Shown here: positions 15,224 through 20,837 of the stretch, piece by piece
How positions within the stretch are numbered: position 1 is the stretch's first letter
Layout: every line of letters starts with the position of its first letter
Source: Rhodospirillales bacterium
Lineage (GTDB): Bacteria > Pseudomonadota > Alphaproteobacteria > Rhodospirillales_A > JACZKS01
Direction: 5' to 3'
DNA: 20,837 nucleotides
NCBI GenBank assembly: GCA_018648445.1
Contig: JABGRG010000071.1
Location: 1-20,837, forward strand
Notes under the pieces: model-generated
The model's database searches: none
What the model was told of the DNA's origin: nothing
The model's input: the letters and a program-made list of their open reading frames with translations, nothing else
Made by a program: the position numbers and the translations under genes

Positions 15224-15648
15224 CCATGGATCCGTCAAAATTCGCGGATAGCGCCTCTCAGTTCGCCAATCAGGCCGCCGATCTGGCCGCCAAGGCTGCG
15301 CAACTGGCAGGCGAGGCTACTCAGATCGTCGTGCCCCAGGCGGAAGCCGCTGCCGGCAACGGCAACGAATTCCTGTTCCTGTTCACGGTGTTCGTTCTGG
15401 CCTGTTTTATCGGCTTTTACGTGGTTTGGAGCGTGACGCCGGCCCTGCATTCACCGTTGATGAGCGTGACCAACGCCATTTCCTCGGTGATTATCGTCGG
15501 TGGTCTGATTGCCGCTGGTCCTGCAGGCTTCGGTTTTTCCAAAGTCATGGGCTTCATCGCCGTGGTGCTGGCCTCCGTCAACATTTTCGGGGGCTTCATC
15601 GTCTCCCAGCGGATGTTGGCCATGTTCAAGAAAAAAGAGAAGAAGTAG
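15220..15648 (+). CDS. pntAB: NAD(P) transhydrogenase subunit alpha part 2 (membrane domain II)
   Basis: A 142-residue membrane subunit contributing part of the proton channel (domain II) of the transhydrogenase. Three hydrophobic spans are visible at about residues 50-70, 85-103 and 108-130, with the core [15 protein letters not shown] that matches the family. Before the first span lies an Ala/Gln-rich segment of about 45 residues, probably helical, and the C-terminus is a Lys-rich tail on the cytoplasmic side. The start at 15220 overlaps the pntAA stop (ATGA) and has a strong GGGGAGGAG just upstream; ATG at 15226 is possible. It is the middle gene of pntAA-pntAB-pntB, with 12 bases before pntB. 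Confidence 0.94.
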   Translation: MTMDPSKFADSASQFANQAADLAAKAAQLAGEATQIVVPQAEAAAGNGNEFLFLFTVFVLACFIGFYVVWSVTPALHSPLMSVTNAISSVIIVGGLIAAGPAGFGFSKVMGFIAVVLASVNIFGGFIVSQRMLAMFKKKEKK

Positions 15649-15660
15649 GAGGGCGGTATA

Positions 15661-17055
15661 ATGAGCGAAACAATTGTAGGCTTCGCCTACCTGATTGCCG
15701 CAGTCCTGTTCATCATGGCACTCAGGGGCCTTAGTTCGCCGGAAACGGCGCGCCAAGGTAATCTTTTCGGCGTCATCGGTATGGTCATCGCGGTTTCGAC
15801 GACCTTGCTCGATCCGGGCGTCCTTAGCTATGGCACCATTCTTATTGCGGTGCTTATCGGCGGTTCTATCGGCACTGTCGTTGCCATTAAAATCCAGATG
15901 ACGGCGTTGCCGCAGCTGGTTGCCGCGTTCCACAGCCTGGTTGGTCTGGCCGCGGTGGTGGTTGCGGGAGCCGCGTTCACGTCACCCGAGGCCTATGGCA
16001 TCGGGGAAGTGGGCAACATCGGTGGGGCCAGCCTGATCGAAATGTCTCTCGGTTCGGCCATCGGCGCCATCACTTTCTCGGGCTCGCTGATCGCATTCGG
16101 CAAGCTGCAAGGCGTGCTGTCGGGCTCGCCCATCGTGTTTAAGGGGCAGCATCAGCTAAACGCCCTGGTCGCTATTGTCATCGTTGCCATGATCGTGTGG
16201 CTGGTGGTGAGCAATTCACCGACCGCGTTCTGGTCGCTGACTTTGCTGGCCTTCATTATCGGCTTCCTGATCATCATTCCGATCGGTGGCGCGGATATGC
16301 CGGTGGTCGTTTCCATGCTCAACTCCTATTCCGGTTGGGCGGCTTGCGGTATCGGCTTTACGCTGGGCAACTCGGCGTTGATCATTACCGGCGCGTTGGT
16401 CGGATCGTCGGGTGCCATCCTCAGCTACATCATGTGCAAGGGGATGAACCGGTCGATCTTCAACGTTCTGCTGGGCGGATTCGGTGGCGAAGTGGCCGGT
16501 CCGGCTGCGGGCAAGGACGGCGTACAGCGTTCCGTCAAGTCCGGCAGTGCCGACGATGCGGCGTTCATCATGAGCAACGCCAACAAGGTCATCGTGGTTC
16601 CCGGTTACGGCATGGCCGTGGCCCAGGCCCAGCATGCCTTGCGCGAAATGGGCGACAAGCTGAAGGCGGAAGGCGTTGAAGTGGTCTATGCCATTCATCC
16701 GGTGGCAGGCCGCATGCCGGGGCACATGAACGTGCTGCTGGCCGAAGCCAATGTGCCTTATGACGTGGTTTTCGAACTTGAAGAGATCAATCACGAGTTC
16801 GCAACCGCTGACGTGGCATTCGTCATCGGCGCCAACGACGTCACCAATCCGGCGGCGTTGACCGACCCGACCTGCGACATCTACGGGATGCCGATCCTCA
16901 ATGTCGAAAAGGCCGCGACGACGCTGTTCATCAAACGCTCGCTGGCATCTGGTTATGCGGGGCTCGACAACGAGCTGTTCTACCGCGACAAGACCATGAT
17001 GCTGTTCAGCGACGCCAAAAAGATGACCGAAGAAATCGTCCAGGCGCTCGGCTAA
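15661..17055 (+). CDS. pntB: NAD(P) transhydrogenase subunit beta (PntB, domains II and III)
   Basis: A 464-residue beta subunit: about nine membrane spans of domain II, then the cytoplasmic NADP(H)-binding domain III. Membrane features include TALPQLVAAFHSLVGLAAV with the functionally important His, and SLIEMSLGSAIGAITFSGS. Domain III shows the fingerprint VPGYGMAVAQAQ at about residue 313 and later HPVAGRMPGHMNVLLAEA, the VIGANDVTNPAA loop, and the C-terminal KRSLASGYAGLDNELFY, all diagnostic of the NADP site. The length equals known PntB proteins. The ribosome-binding site is TAGGAGGGCGG before ATG 15661. It is the last gene of the pnt operon and is followed within 30 bases by a strong intrinsic terminator. 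In most bacteria this complex supplies NADPH at the expense of the proton gradient. Confidence 0.97.
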   Translation: MSETIVGFAYLIAAVLFIMALRGLSSPETARQGNLFGVIGMVIAVSTTLLDPGVLSYGTILIAVLIGGSIGTVVAIKIQMTALPQLVAAFHSLVGLAAVVVAGAAFTSPEAYGIGEVGNIGGASLIEMSLGSAIGAITFSGSLIAFGKLQGVLSGSPIVFKGQHQLNALVAIVIVAMIVWLVVSNSPTAFWSLTLLAFIIGFLIIIPIGGADMPVVVSMLNSYSGWAACGIGFTLGNSALIITGALVGSSGAILSYIMCKGMNRSIFNVLLGGFGGEVAGPAAGKDGVQRSVKSGSADDAAFIMSNANKVIVVPGYGMAVAQAQHALREMGDKLKAEGVEVVYAIHPVAGRMPGHMNVLLAEANVPYDVVFELEEINHEFATADVAFVIGANDVTNPAALTDPTCDIYGMPILNVEKAATTLFIKRSLASGYAGLDNELFYRDKTMMLFSDAKKMTEEIVQALG

Positions 17056-17083
17056 GCCCCGAACGTCAGACGAAACAAAAATG

Positions 17084-17114
17084 CGGCGGAGCCTCCGGGC
17101 TCCGCCGTTTTTTT
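17084..17114 (+). terminator. Intrinsic terminator of the pnt operon
   Basis: A perfect 10-bp GC-rich stem, CGGCGGAGCC (17084-17093) and GGCTCCGCCG (17098-17107), with a TCCG tetraloop, is followed directly by seven T residues (17108-17114). It lies 28 bases after the pntB stop. Confidence 0.93.
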
Positions 17115-17213
17115 GTGTGGAGACGGATTCTCGGGTTTGGAACGCGGGCACACAAAAACCCGGCTATCCCTTTCGGGACGCCGTGGCGATTGTGGTTCAG
17201 GTCAGGAAAGGTC

Positions 17214-17235
17214 GGGGCGAGACGTATCCCGCCCC
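17214..17235 (-). terminator. Possible terminator hairpin of rpsU
   Basis: Read leftward from the rpsU stop, arms at 17235-17227 and 17222-17214 form a 9-bp GC-rich stem with one G-U wobble, closed by a TACG loop, which belongs to the very stable UNCG class in RNA. It begins only 7 bases after the rpsU stop. No real U-tract follows; a weaker stem ending in TTTTT lies further on, at 17154-17177. Confidence 0.4.
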
Positions 17236-17242
17236 ACGGGGC

Positions 17243-17446
17243 CTAGAAGCCCTCGCGCTCAATCCGTTTGCGCTCCAGCTTCCGGGCGCGGCGAACGGCT
17301 TCGGCCTTTTCGCGCGCTCTGCGTTCCGACGGTTTTTCGTAGGAACGGCGGAGTTTCATTTCACGGAAGATACCCTCGCGCTGCATCTTCTTCTTGAGCG
17401 CCTTCAGGGCTTGATCGACGTTGTTGTCGCGGACTGAAACTTGCAC
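17243..17446 (-). CDS. rpsU: Small ribosomal subunit protein bS21
   Basis: A 67-residue ribosomal protein S21 of the 30S subunit, which helps base pairing of mRNA with the anti-Shine-Dalgarno region. The N-terminal [20 protein letters not shown] and [21 protein letters not shown] are the family signature; the C-terminus is an Arg/Lys/Glu-rich helix, and the length is normal for alphaproteobacteria. The start is GTG at 17446, chosen by homology; an AAGGAG lies about 13 bases upstream, slightly far. Upstream in-frame codons (back to 17527) would add residues not found in this family. The gene stands alone, with no dnaG or rpoD beside it, and converges on the pnt operon. Confidence 0.95.
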   Translation of the reverse strand: MQVSVRDNNVDQALKALKKKMQREGIFREMKLRRSYEKPSERRAREKAEAVRRARKLERKRIEREGF

Positions 17447-17515
17447 GGTTTTTTCGCTGCTCCTTACTAGCCAGGGCAAAAAAGTTGTTGTGATGCCGTT
17501 GGAGGGCAGGGCTAT

Positions 17516-17533
17516 ATCATACCCCAATGGGGT
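17516..17533 (-). promoter_or_regulatory. Possible -10 element and palindrome upstream of rpsU
   Basis: Reading leftward, TATGAT (17521-17516) matches five of six -10 positions. Directly upstream sits the inverted repeat ACCCC-AAT-GGGGT (17521-17533), in the -10/-35 spacer. No convincing -35 box is visible, so an activator or operator role for the palindrome is possible. Confidence 0.3.
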
Positions 17534-17593
17534 TGTGAAGGGTTATGCGCAAGAATATCGCCTGATTTGCGAGTGTTAGGGCGATATTTGCCA

Positions 17594-17622
17594 TTGGCCT
17601 TGGCACCACTTGGATACATATT
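17594..17622 (+). promoter_or_regulatory. Possible promoter of def (leaderless start)
   Basis: TTGGCC (17594-17599) and CATATT (17617-17622), 17 bases apart, each match four of six consensus positions. The predicted start falls at the def ATG (17629). No Shine-Dalgarno precedes that ATG, consistent with a leaderless transcript. Confidence 0.3.
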
Positions 17623-17628
17623 GATCTC

Positions 17629-18216
17629 ATGTCGATTTTAAAGATAGCCAGAATGGGCCATCCGGTCCTTCAAATGAACGCCGAACCGGTCGAAGACCCG
17701 ACGGCGCCGGAAATCCGTCGTCTGGTTGCGGACATGGTGGAAACCATGGCTGACGTAGGCGGCACGGGGCTGGCGGCGCCGCAGGTTCACGTGCCGCTTC
17801 GCGTCGTTACCTTTTTTGTATCCGGGCATCGGACCGGCGAGGACGAGGATGATACGGCGGTGCCGTTGACCGTTCTGATCAATCCCGAGATCGAGGTGAT
17901 CGGGGACGAGTACGAGGAAGCCTGGGAGGCCTGTTTGTCGCTGCCGGGCCTGACGGGTGCGGTAGAACGCCCCCATCGTATCCGCTATCGCGGTGTAACG
18001 CTCAGCGGCGAAGTCATTGAGCGCGAGGCCGCCGGTTTCCATGCGCGCGTGGTGCAGCATGAATGCGACCATCTGGACGGCGTTCTTTACCCCATGCGCA
18101 TGGAGGATTTGTCCAAGTTCGCGTTCGTCGAAGAAATCGTAAAAGCGCGGGAAATGGCCGAAGCGGAAGAGCAAGCAGACAACGAGGCAGATGACGAGGC
18201 CGCTGAGGCGGAATAG
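17629..18216 (+). CDS. def: Peptide deformylase
   Basis: A 195-residue metal-dependent peptide deformylase that removes the formyl group from nascent N-terminal Met in the cytoplasm. All three family motifs are visible: GTGLAAPQ at residues 45-52, EACLS at 100-104 with the metal-binding Cys, and HECDH at 144-148 with two His ligands and the catalytic Glu. Motif II usually reads EGCLS; the Gly is Ala here. The segment after it (LPGLTGAVERPHRIRYRG) resembles the deformylase paralogue group not linked to fmt, and fmt is indeed not adjacent. The last 25 residues are an acidic Glu/Asp/Ala tail. It has no ribosome-binding site before ATG 17629. The coq9 gene follows after 15 bases and is probably co-transcribed. 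An fmt-linked second deformylase elsewhere in the genome is likely but not seen. Confidence 0.93.
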   Translation: MSILKIARMGHPVLQMNAEPVEDPTAPEIRRLVADMVETMADVGGTGLAAPQVHVPLRVVTFFVSGHRTGEDEDDTAVPLTVLINPEIEVIGDEYEEAWEACLSLPGLTGAVERPHRIRYRGVTLSGEVIEREAAGFHARVVQHECDHLDGVLYPMRMEDLSKFAFVEEIVKAREMAEAEEQADNEADDEAAEAE

Positions 18217-18231
18217 GAGGGCACCAGCGCT

Positions 18232-18801
18232 ATGGTTTCCCCAGACATGCGTGACGCCATCCTTCTGGCCACCCTGGACCACGTGCCTTTCGATGGCTGG
18301 ACACGGCGTAGTCTGGCTGCGGGCGCTCGCGACGCCGGTTTCAAGGCTATAGACGGCCAACGCGCGTTCCCGGCGGGAATGCTGAGTGTCGTCGAATACC
18401 TTTTTGAATACGGGGACCGGCTGATGGCCCAATCCCTGAACCAGACGGTGCTTTCCAAGATGAAGGTCCAGGCGCGCGTCACCTTGGCTGTGCGGGAGCG
18501 TCTGAGCGCCATGGCGGCGCATCGCGAAGCCGTGCGTCGCGCTTTGTCCTTCATGGCCTTGCCGCAAAACGGAGCGGCCGCGGCCGCCTGCACGTGCCGC
18601 ACGGTCGACGCCATCTGGTACGCCGCCGGAGATACCTCGACCGATTTCAGCTTTTACACCAAGCGGGCCCTTTTGTCGGGCGTTTACGTGGCAACCGTTC
18701 TGTATTGGTTGGGCGATAAATCCGCCGGTTCCCAGGATACCTGGGGTTTTCTTGACCGGCGGATTGCCGGAATCATGCGGATCAGGCGGGCAAATCGATA
18801 A
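18232..18801 (+). CDS. COQ9 family ubiquinone biosynthesis protein
   Basis: A 189-residue protein of the COQ9 family (Pfam PF08511), lipid-binding proteins with a TetR-like fold that in mitochondria present ubiquinone precursors to the hydroxylase COQ7. Recognisable are the N-terminal [19 protein letters not shown], and the C-terminal hallmark [20 protein letters not shown] followed by YWLGDKS, where the family ends in a short amphipathic membrane-binding helix. AGGAGGG lies 10 bases before ATG 18232; ATG at 18247 is a possible shorter start. It sits 15 bases after def. Its 3' end overlaps the purE 3' end by 20 bases on the opposite strand. Together with the AarF/UbiB-like gene it suggests aerobic, ubiquinone-based respiration. 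Confidence 0.9.
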   Translation: MVSPDMRDAILLATLDHVPFDGWTRRSLAAGARDAGFKAIDGQRAFPAGMLSVVEYLFEYGDRLMAQSLNQTVLSKMKVQARVTLAVRERLSAMAAHREAVRRALSFMALPQNGAAAAACTCRTVDAIWYAAGDTSTDFSFYTKRALLSGVYVATVLYWLGDKSAGSQDTWGFLDRRIAGIMRIRRANR

Positions 18802-19270
18802 CCGCCGCCGATTGCTCGGCGCGGAATTTGTCCAGCGCGGCGGCGATTTTCTCGTCGCCGAGGGCCAGAATCGCGACCGCCATCAACGCGGCGTTCACAG
18901 CGCCGGAGTTTCCAATCGCCAGCGTTCCCACCGGAATGCCGCGCGGCATCTGAACCATCGATAGAAGACTATCCATCCCGCCCATTACCCGCGTTTCCAT
19001 GGGAATGCCTAATACGGGAAGGGGGGTCATTGCGGCAACAGCGCCGGGCAAAGCGGCGGCCATTCCGGCGCCGGCGATCAGAACCTTCAGTCCACGGCCC
19101 TTCGCGCCCTTGACGTATTCGGCCAGCCGATCCGGGTGGCGGTGGGCGGAAAGGACATTCGCCTCGCATGCGACGCCCAGTTTTTTCAGGGTATCGACGG
19201 CGTTCTTCATTGTATCCCAGTCCGACTGGCTTCCCATAAGGATGCCGACCAAGGGGGCCTCGGTGTTCAT
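18782..19270 (-). CDS. purE: N5-carboxyaminoimidazole ribonucleotide mutase (PurE)
   Basis: A 162-residue PurE, which moves the carboxyl group of N5-CAIR to give CAIR in purine synthesis; cytoplasmic, homo-octameric in known cases. The motifs GSQSDW (residues 13-18) and SAHRHP (41-46) hold the active-site Ser, Asp and His; [21 protein letters not shown] is the typical second half. The usual GAGGAAHLPG appears as [10 protein letters not shown], losing the His and one Gly. The start at 19270 has GGAG six bases upstream. purK, commonly next to purE, is not downstream here: the 3' end instead overlaps coq9 by 20 bases in convergent orientation, and the next gene upstream is the divergent GGDEF gene. 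Class I PurE is likely from the SAHR motif; a PurK-independent role is less likely but open. Confidence 0.94.
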   Translation of the reverse strand: MNTEAPLVGILMGSQSDWDTMKNAVDTLKKLGVACEANVLSAHRHPDRLAEYVKGAKGRGLKVLIAGAGMAAALPGAVAAMTPLPVLGIPMETRVMGGMDSLLSMVQMPRGIPVGTLAIGNSGAVNAALMAVAILALGDEKIAAALDKFRAEQSAAVIDLPA

Positions 19271-19404
19271 GACGTCTCCATTTCAAATCCTGGATGAATG
19301 AGCGCGGGATTATATGGCGATACGAAAGGAAGGCAAGACACAGGCTTTGTTTTGAGGTCCGGCGGTGGTAGCCTTTCCCGGCATCTCGCCGTGATGGGGA
19401 AGCG

Positions 19405-20160
19405 ATGGTTGATGTCACGAGGTCGTCCGGGATTAGTCCGAGTGCGGCCGCCGATCACGATAAAGGGCGACGCGGACCCGAAAAAGAGGCGCAGCCCGAC
19501 GCGCAGGATCATCAGGAATTCGGCGAACCCGGAACACCGCGCCGGATTCTCGACGTCGCCAATATCATGGGAATTCCGACCGATGAATTGACGCCTCATG
19601 TGCGAGAGGCCTTGACGGTCATCATCGGCGAGTTCGACCGCGCGCGCTTGGCGGCCGAGCGCGACGGCGAGCGCGCCGAGCATTTCAAGGAACTGTCCGA
19701 AAAGGATTGCGTCCTTCCGGTGCTGAACCGCCGTGCGTTTACCCACGAATTGTCCCGCATCATCAACAGAAGCGCCCAGACGGAAACGACGAGTACCGTG
19801 GCCGTCGTCCATTTTCTGGGCATTGAGGACATCCGCCTTGTTCATGGACGCGGGATTGCCGATGAAACCCTGGTGCAGATTGCCCGCACCCTGGCCGCCG
19901 CACTGCGCACGACCGACATCGTGGCGCACATTGGCGGGGCGGATTTTGCCGTGATTTTGACACTGACCGATCGAGAAGACGGATTAAGGACCCTGGAGGA
20001 GGTGCGCGACGCCATGCGCACCCGCCTGATTTCCGGTGATGGCGAAGCCCGGTTCGATCTGATATGGGGACTGGCGGCCTTTGATGCCGGGGCCGATGCC
20101 GACCAAGTTCTGGTCGCCGCCGACGATGATTTGCGTCGGCGCTGGAAGCGCGCAACCTAA
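19405..20160 (+). CDS. Degenerate GGDEF domain protein, probably not a cyclase
   Basis: A 251-residue soluble protein whose C-terminal half is a GGDEF (diguanylate cyclase) fold, preceded by a charged, probably disordered stretch (1-45) and a helical segment (about 58-100) that could dimerise it. The domain opens with LPVLNRRAF at 104-112 in place of DxLTGLxNRRxF. The signature loop is GGADF (177-181) rather than GGDEF or GGEEF. The metal-binding Asp of the first strand and the guanine-contacting Asn/Asp are replaced (VVHFLGIEDIRLVHG at 134-148). An RxxD motif (RTTD, 168-171) is retained exactly five residues before the GG pair, where the c-di-GMP inhibitory site lies in true cyclases. This suggests a c-di-GMP receptor or a purely structural role. 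GGGGAAG precedes ATG 19405. No EAL, PAS or membrane segment is present. Confidence 0.8.
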   Translation: MVDVTRSSGISPSAAADHDKGRRGPEKEAQPDAQDHQEFGEPGTPRRILDVANIMGIPTDELTPHVREALTVIIGEFDRARLAAERDGERAEHFKELSEKDCVLPVLNRRAFTHELSRIINRSAQTETTSTVAVVHFLGIEDIRLVHGRGIADETLVQIARTLAAALRTTDIVAHIGGADFAVILTLTDREDGLRTLEEVRDAMRTRLISGDGEARFDLIWGLAAFDAGADADQVLVAADDDLRRRWKRAT

Positions 20161-20179
20161 GGCGTGCGCGGGACGCGCG

Positions 20180-20380
20180 CTAGGCGATAATATCCGGCGT
20201 CAATTGGCTGCCGAGTTTCGCAATCTGGTCCTTTAGCGCAAGTTTTCGCCTCTTCAGGCGCTGGACTTCAAGTTGGTCGAACGGGATTATTTCGATGATC
20301 CGCGCAATCCGTTCGTCAAGTTCGCGATGCTCGGTCCGGAGTTCCTCAAGTTTGCTTTTCAAGGTTTCTTTGTCTTCCAT
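20180..20380 (-). CDS. DUF465 (YdcH-like) small coiled-coil protein
   Basis: A 66-residue protein of the DUF465/YdcH type (Pfam PF04325), small helical-hairpin proteins of unknown function common in proteobacteria. It is almost entirely heptad-like helix: LKSKLEELRTEHRELDERIARI, a short break, then EVQRLKRRKLALKDQIAKL, ending in PDIIA. The EHRELDE and LKRRKLALKD segments are the family hallmarks. The start at 20380 has only a weak ribosome-binding site. It converges on the GGDEF gene with 19 bases between stop codons, and this gap forms a short GC hairpin (20164-20180) without a U-tract. It diverges from the phosphofructokinase gene. Confidence 0.88.
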   Translation of the reverse strand: MEDKETLKSKLEELRTEHRELDERIARIIEIIPFDQLEVQRLKRRKLALKDQIAKLGSQLTPDIIA

Positions 20381-20425
20381 CGGATTTGTGGCTCATTTCA
20401 GCAAACAACATGATAGCAAAATTAT

Positions 20426-20454
20426 TTGCGAAACGGTATTGCTGAAGGAACAAT
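20426..20454 (+). promoter_or_regulatory. Possible sigma70-type promoter of the phosphofructokinase gene
   Basis: TTGCGA (20426-20431) and AACAAT (20449-20454) have a 17-base spacer; each matches four of six consensus positions. It shares its -35 sequence with the candidate promoters of pepF and pntAA. The leader would be about 40 bases and includes the GGAGGA ribosome-binding site. Confidence 0.3.
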
Positions 20455-20502
20455 AGTGAAAAACCACGATTGGCTCACCAGAACGATCGGAGGAAGTGCG
20501 TG

Positions 20503-20837
20503 ATGGCAAAAGGGAAAAAGAGACGTATTGGCCTGTTGACCAGTGGCGGCGATTGCGCCGGACTGAATGCGGCCATCCGGGCAGTCGTCTGCCGCGCGGT
20601 CCTTGGCTATGGATGGGAAGTGGTCGGAATCCGCGAAGGAACAGCCGGTTTGCTGGAGCGTCCACCGCTTGTCGAAGAACTGGGCATGCATGTCTTCACC
20701 GGAAACATCCTGCGCATGGGTGGAACCATTCTGGGAACCGTCAACAAGGGCGATCCGTTCGCTTATCCCATGCCCGACGGCACCATCGTTGATCGTTCGA
20801 ACGAAGTGATCGAAGGGTTTCGTGAGTTGGGCCTTGA
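20503..20837 (+). CDS. 6-phosphofructokinase, N-terminal part (runs off the window)
   Basis: The first 111 residues of a phosphofructokinase, which phosphorylates fructose 6-phosphate at C1 in glycolysis. No stop codon is met before the window ends. The N-terminal phosphate-donor loop reads RIGLLTSGGDCAGLNAAIRA, typical of the PFKA superfamily. GGDCAGLN, with Ala-Gly rather than Pro-Gly, is common in the group that includes pyrophosphate-dependent and mixed enzymes. NILRMGGTILGT (about residues 65-76) is the second conserved segment. The residues that separate ATP from pyrophosphate users (GGDGS versus GGDDT) lie beyond the end, so the donor is undecided. GGAGGA sits eight bases before ATG 20503. 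It diverges from the DUF465 gene. With pyk near the other end of the window this is the second glycolytic kinase here. Confidence 0.92.
   Translation, partial: MAKGKKRRIGLLTSGGDCAGLNAAIRAVVCRAVLGYGWEVVGIREGTAGLLERPPLVEELGMHVFTGNILRMGGTILGTVNKGDPFAYPMPDGTIVDRSNEVIEGFRELGL

Noticed and set aside
13973..15238. 421-codon leftward ORF opposite pntAA
   Set aside because: It is a shadow of pntAA: His/Asp/Gly-rich with no recognisable domain, on the strand opposite a certain gene.
16216..17151. 311-codon leftward ORF opposite pntB
   Set aside because: It runs through the pnt terminator and opposite pntB; composition is shadow-like.
1..20837. tRNA, rRNA, CRISPR array, insertion sequence or integrase
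   Set aside because: No cloverleaf-like segment, repeat-spacer array, transposase motif or terminal inverted repeats were recognised by reading both strands.

Overview
The window is a dense, GC-rich stretch of chromosome from an alphaproteobacterium, most likely Rhodospirillales-like. This rests on protein character: a three-gene proton-translocating transhydrogenase (pntAA-pntAB-pntB), a COQ9-family ubiquinone protein, a DUF465/YdcH-like protein, an S21 ribosomal protein of alphaproteobacterial type and a MeaB GTPase. No rRNA, tRNA, CRISPR array, insertion sequence or phage gene was seen. Nearly all genes are housekeeping or central-metabolism genes.

Layout. 1-274 is the 3' end of alaS. 286-2267 is a leftward cluster: a 119-aa unknown protein, meaB and a secreted cyclophilin. 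It diverges from pyk (2316-3731). A leftward cluster at 3835-5832 holds a 59-aa single-span membrane protein, an 83-aa soluble protein and a long YeiH/UPF0324-type transporter, and it ends in a clear intrinsic terminator. Next comes the only long non-coding stretch, AT-rich with hairpins (5833-6621). It is followed by a UDP-glucuronate 4-epimerase-like gene and a ketopantoate reductase-like gene (rightward), a long-chain acyl-CoA synthetase (leftward), and pepF, an AarF/UbiB-like kinase and a YbjQ-family gene (rightward). The pnt operon (14066-17055) ends in a textbook terminator. After it lie rpsU (leftward), def and coq9 (rightward), purE (leftward), a degenerate GGDEF protein (rightward), a DUF465 gene (leftward) and the 5' end of a phosphofructokinase gene (rightward).

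How the genes relate. Two glycolytic genes (pyk and pfk) lie near the two ends. The transhydrogenase links the proton gradient to NADPH supply. COQ9 and the AarF-like kinase both point to ubiquinone metabolism but are not adjacent. The acyl-CoA synthetase and MeaB fit fatty-acid and propionyl/methylmalonyl-CoA metabolism, although no mutase gene is present here.

The best candidates for something undescribed are the compact transporter plus two small proteins cluster, whose promoter appears to be bracketed by an 8-bp inverted repeat, and the GGDEF protein, which has lost its catalytic residues but keeps an RxxD inhibitory-site motif. Lesser points are a probable CTG start codon for the AarF-like gene, apparently leaderless starts for pyk and def, and hairpins in the long AT-rich gap.
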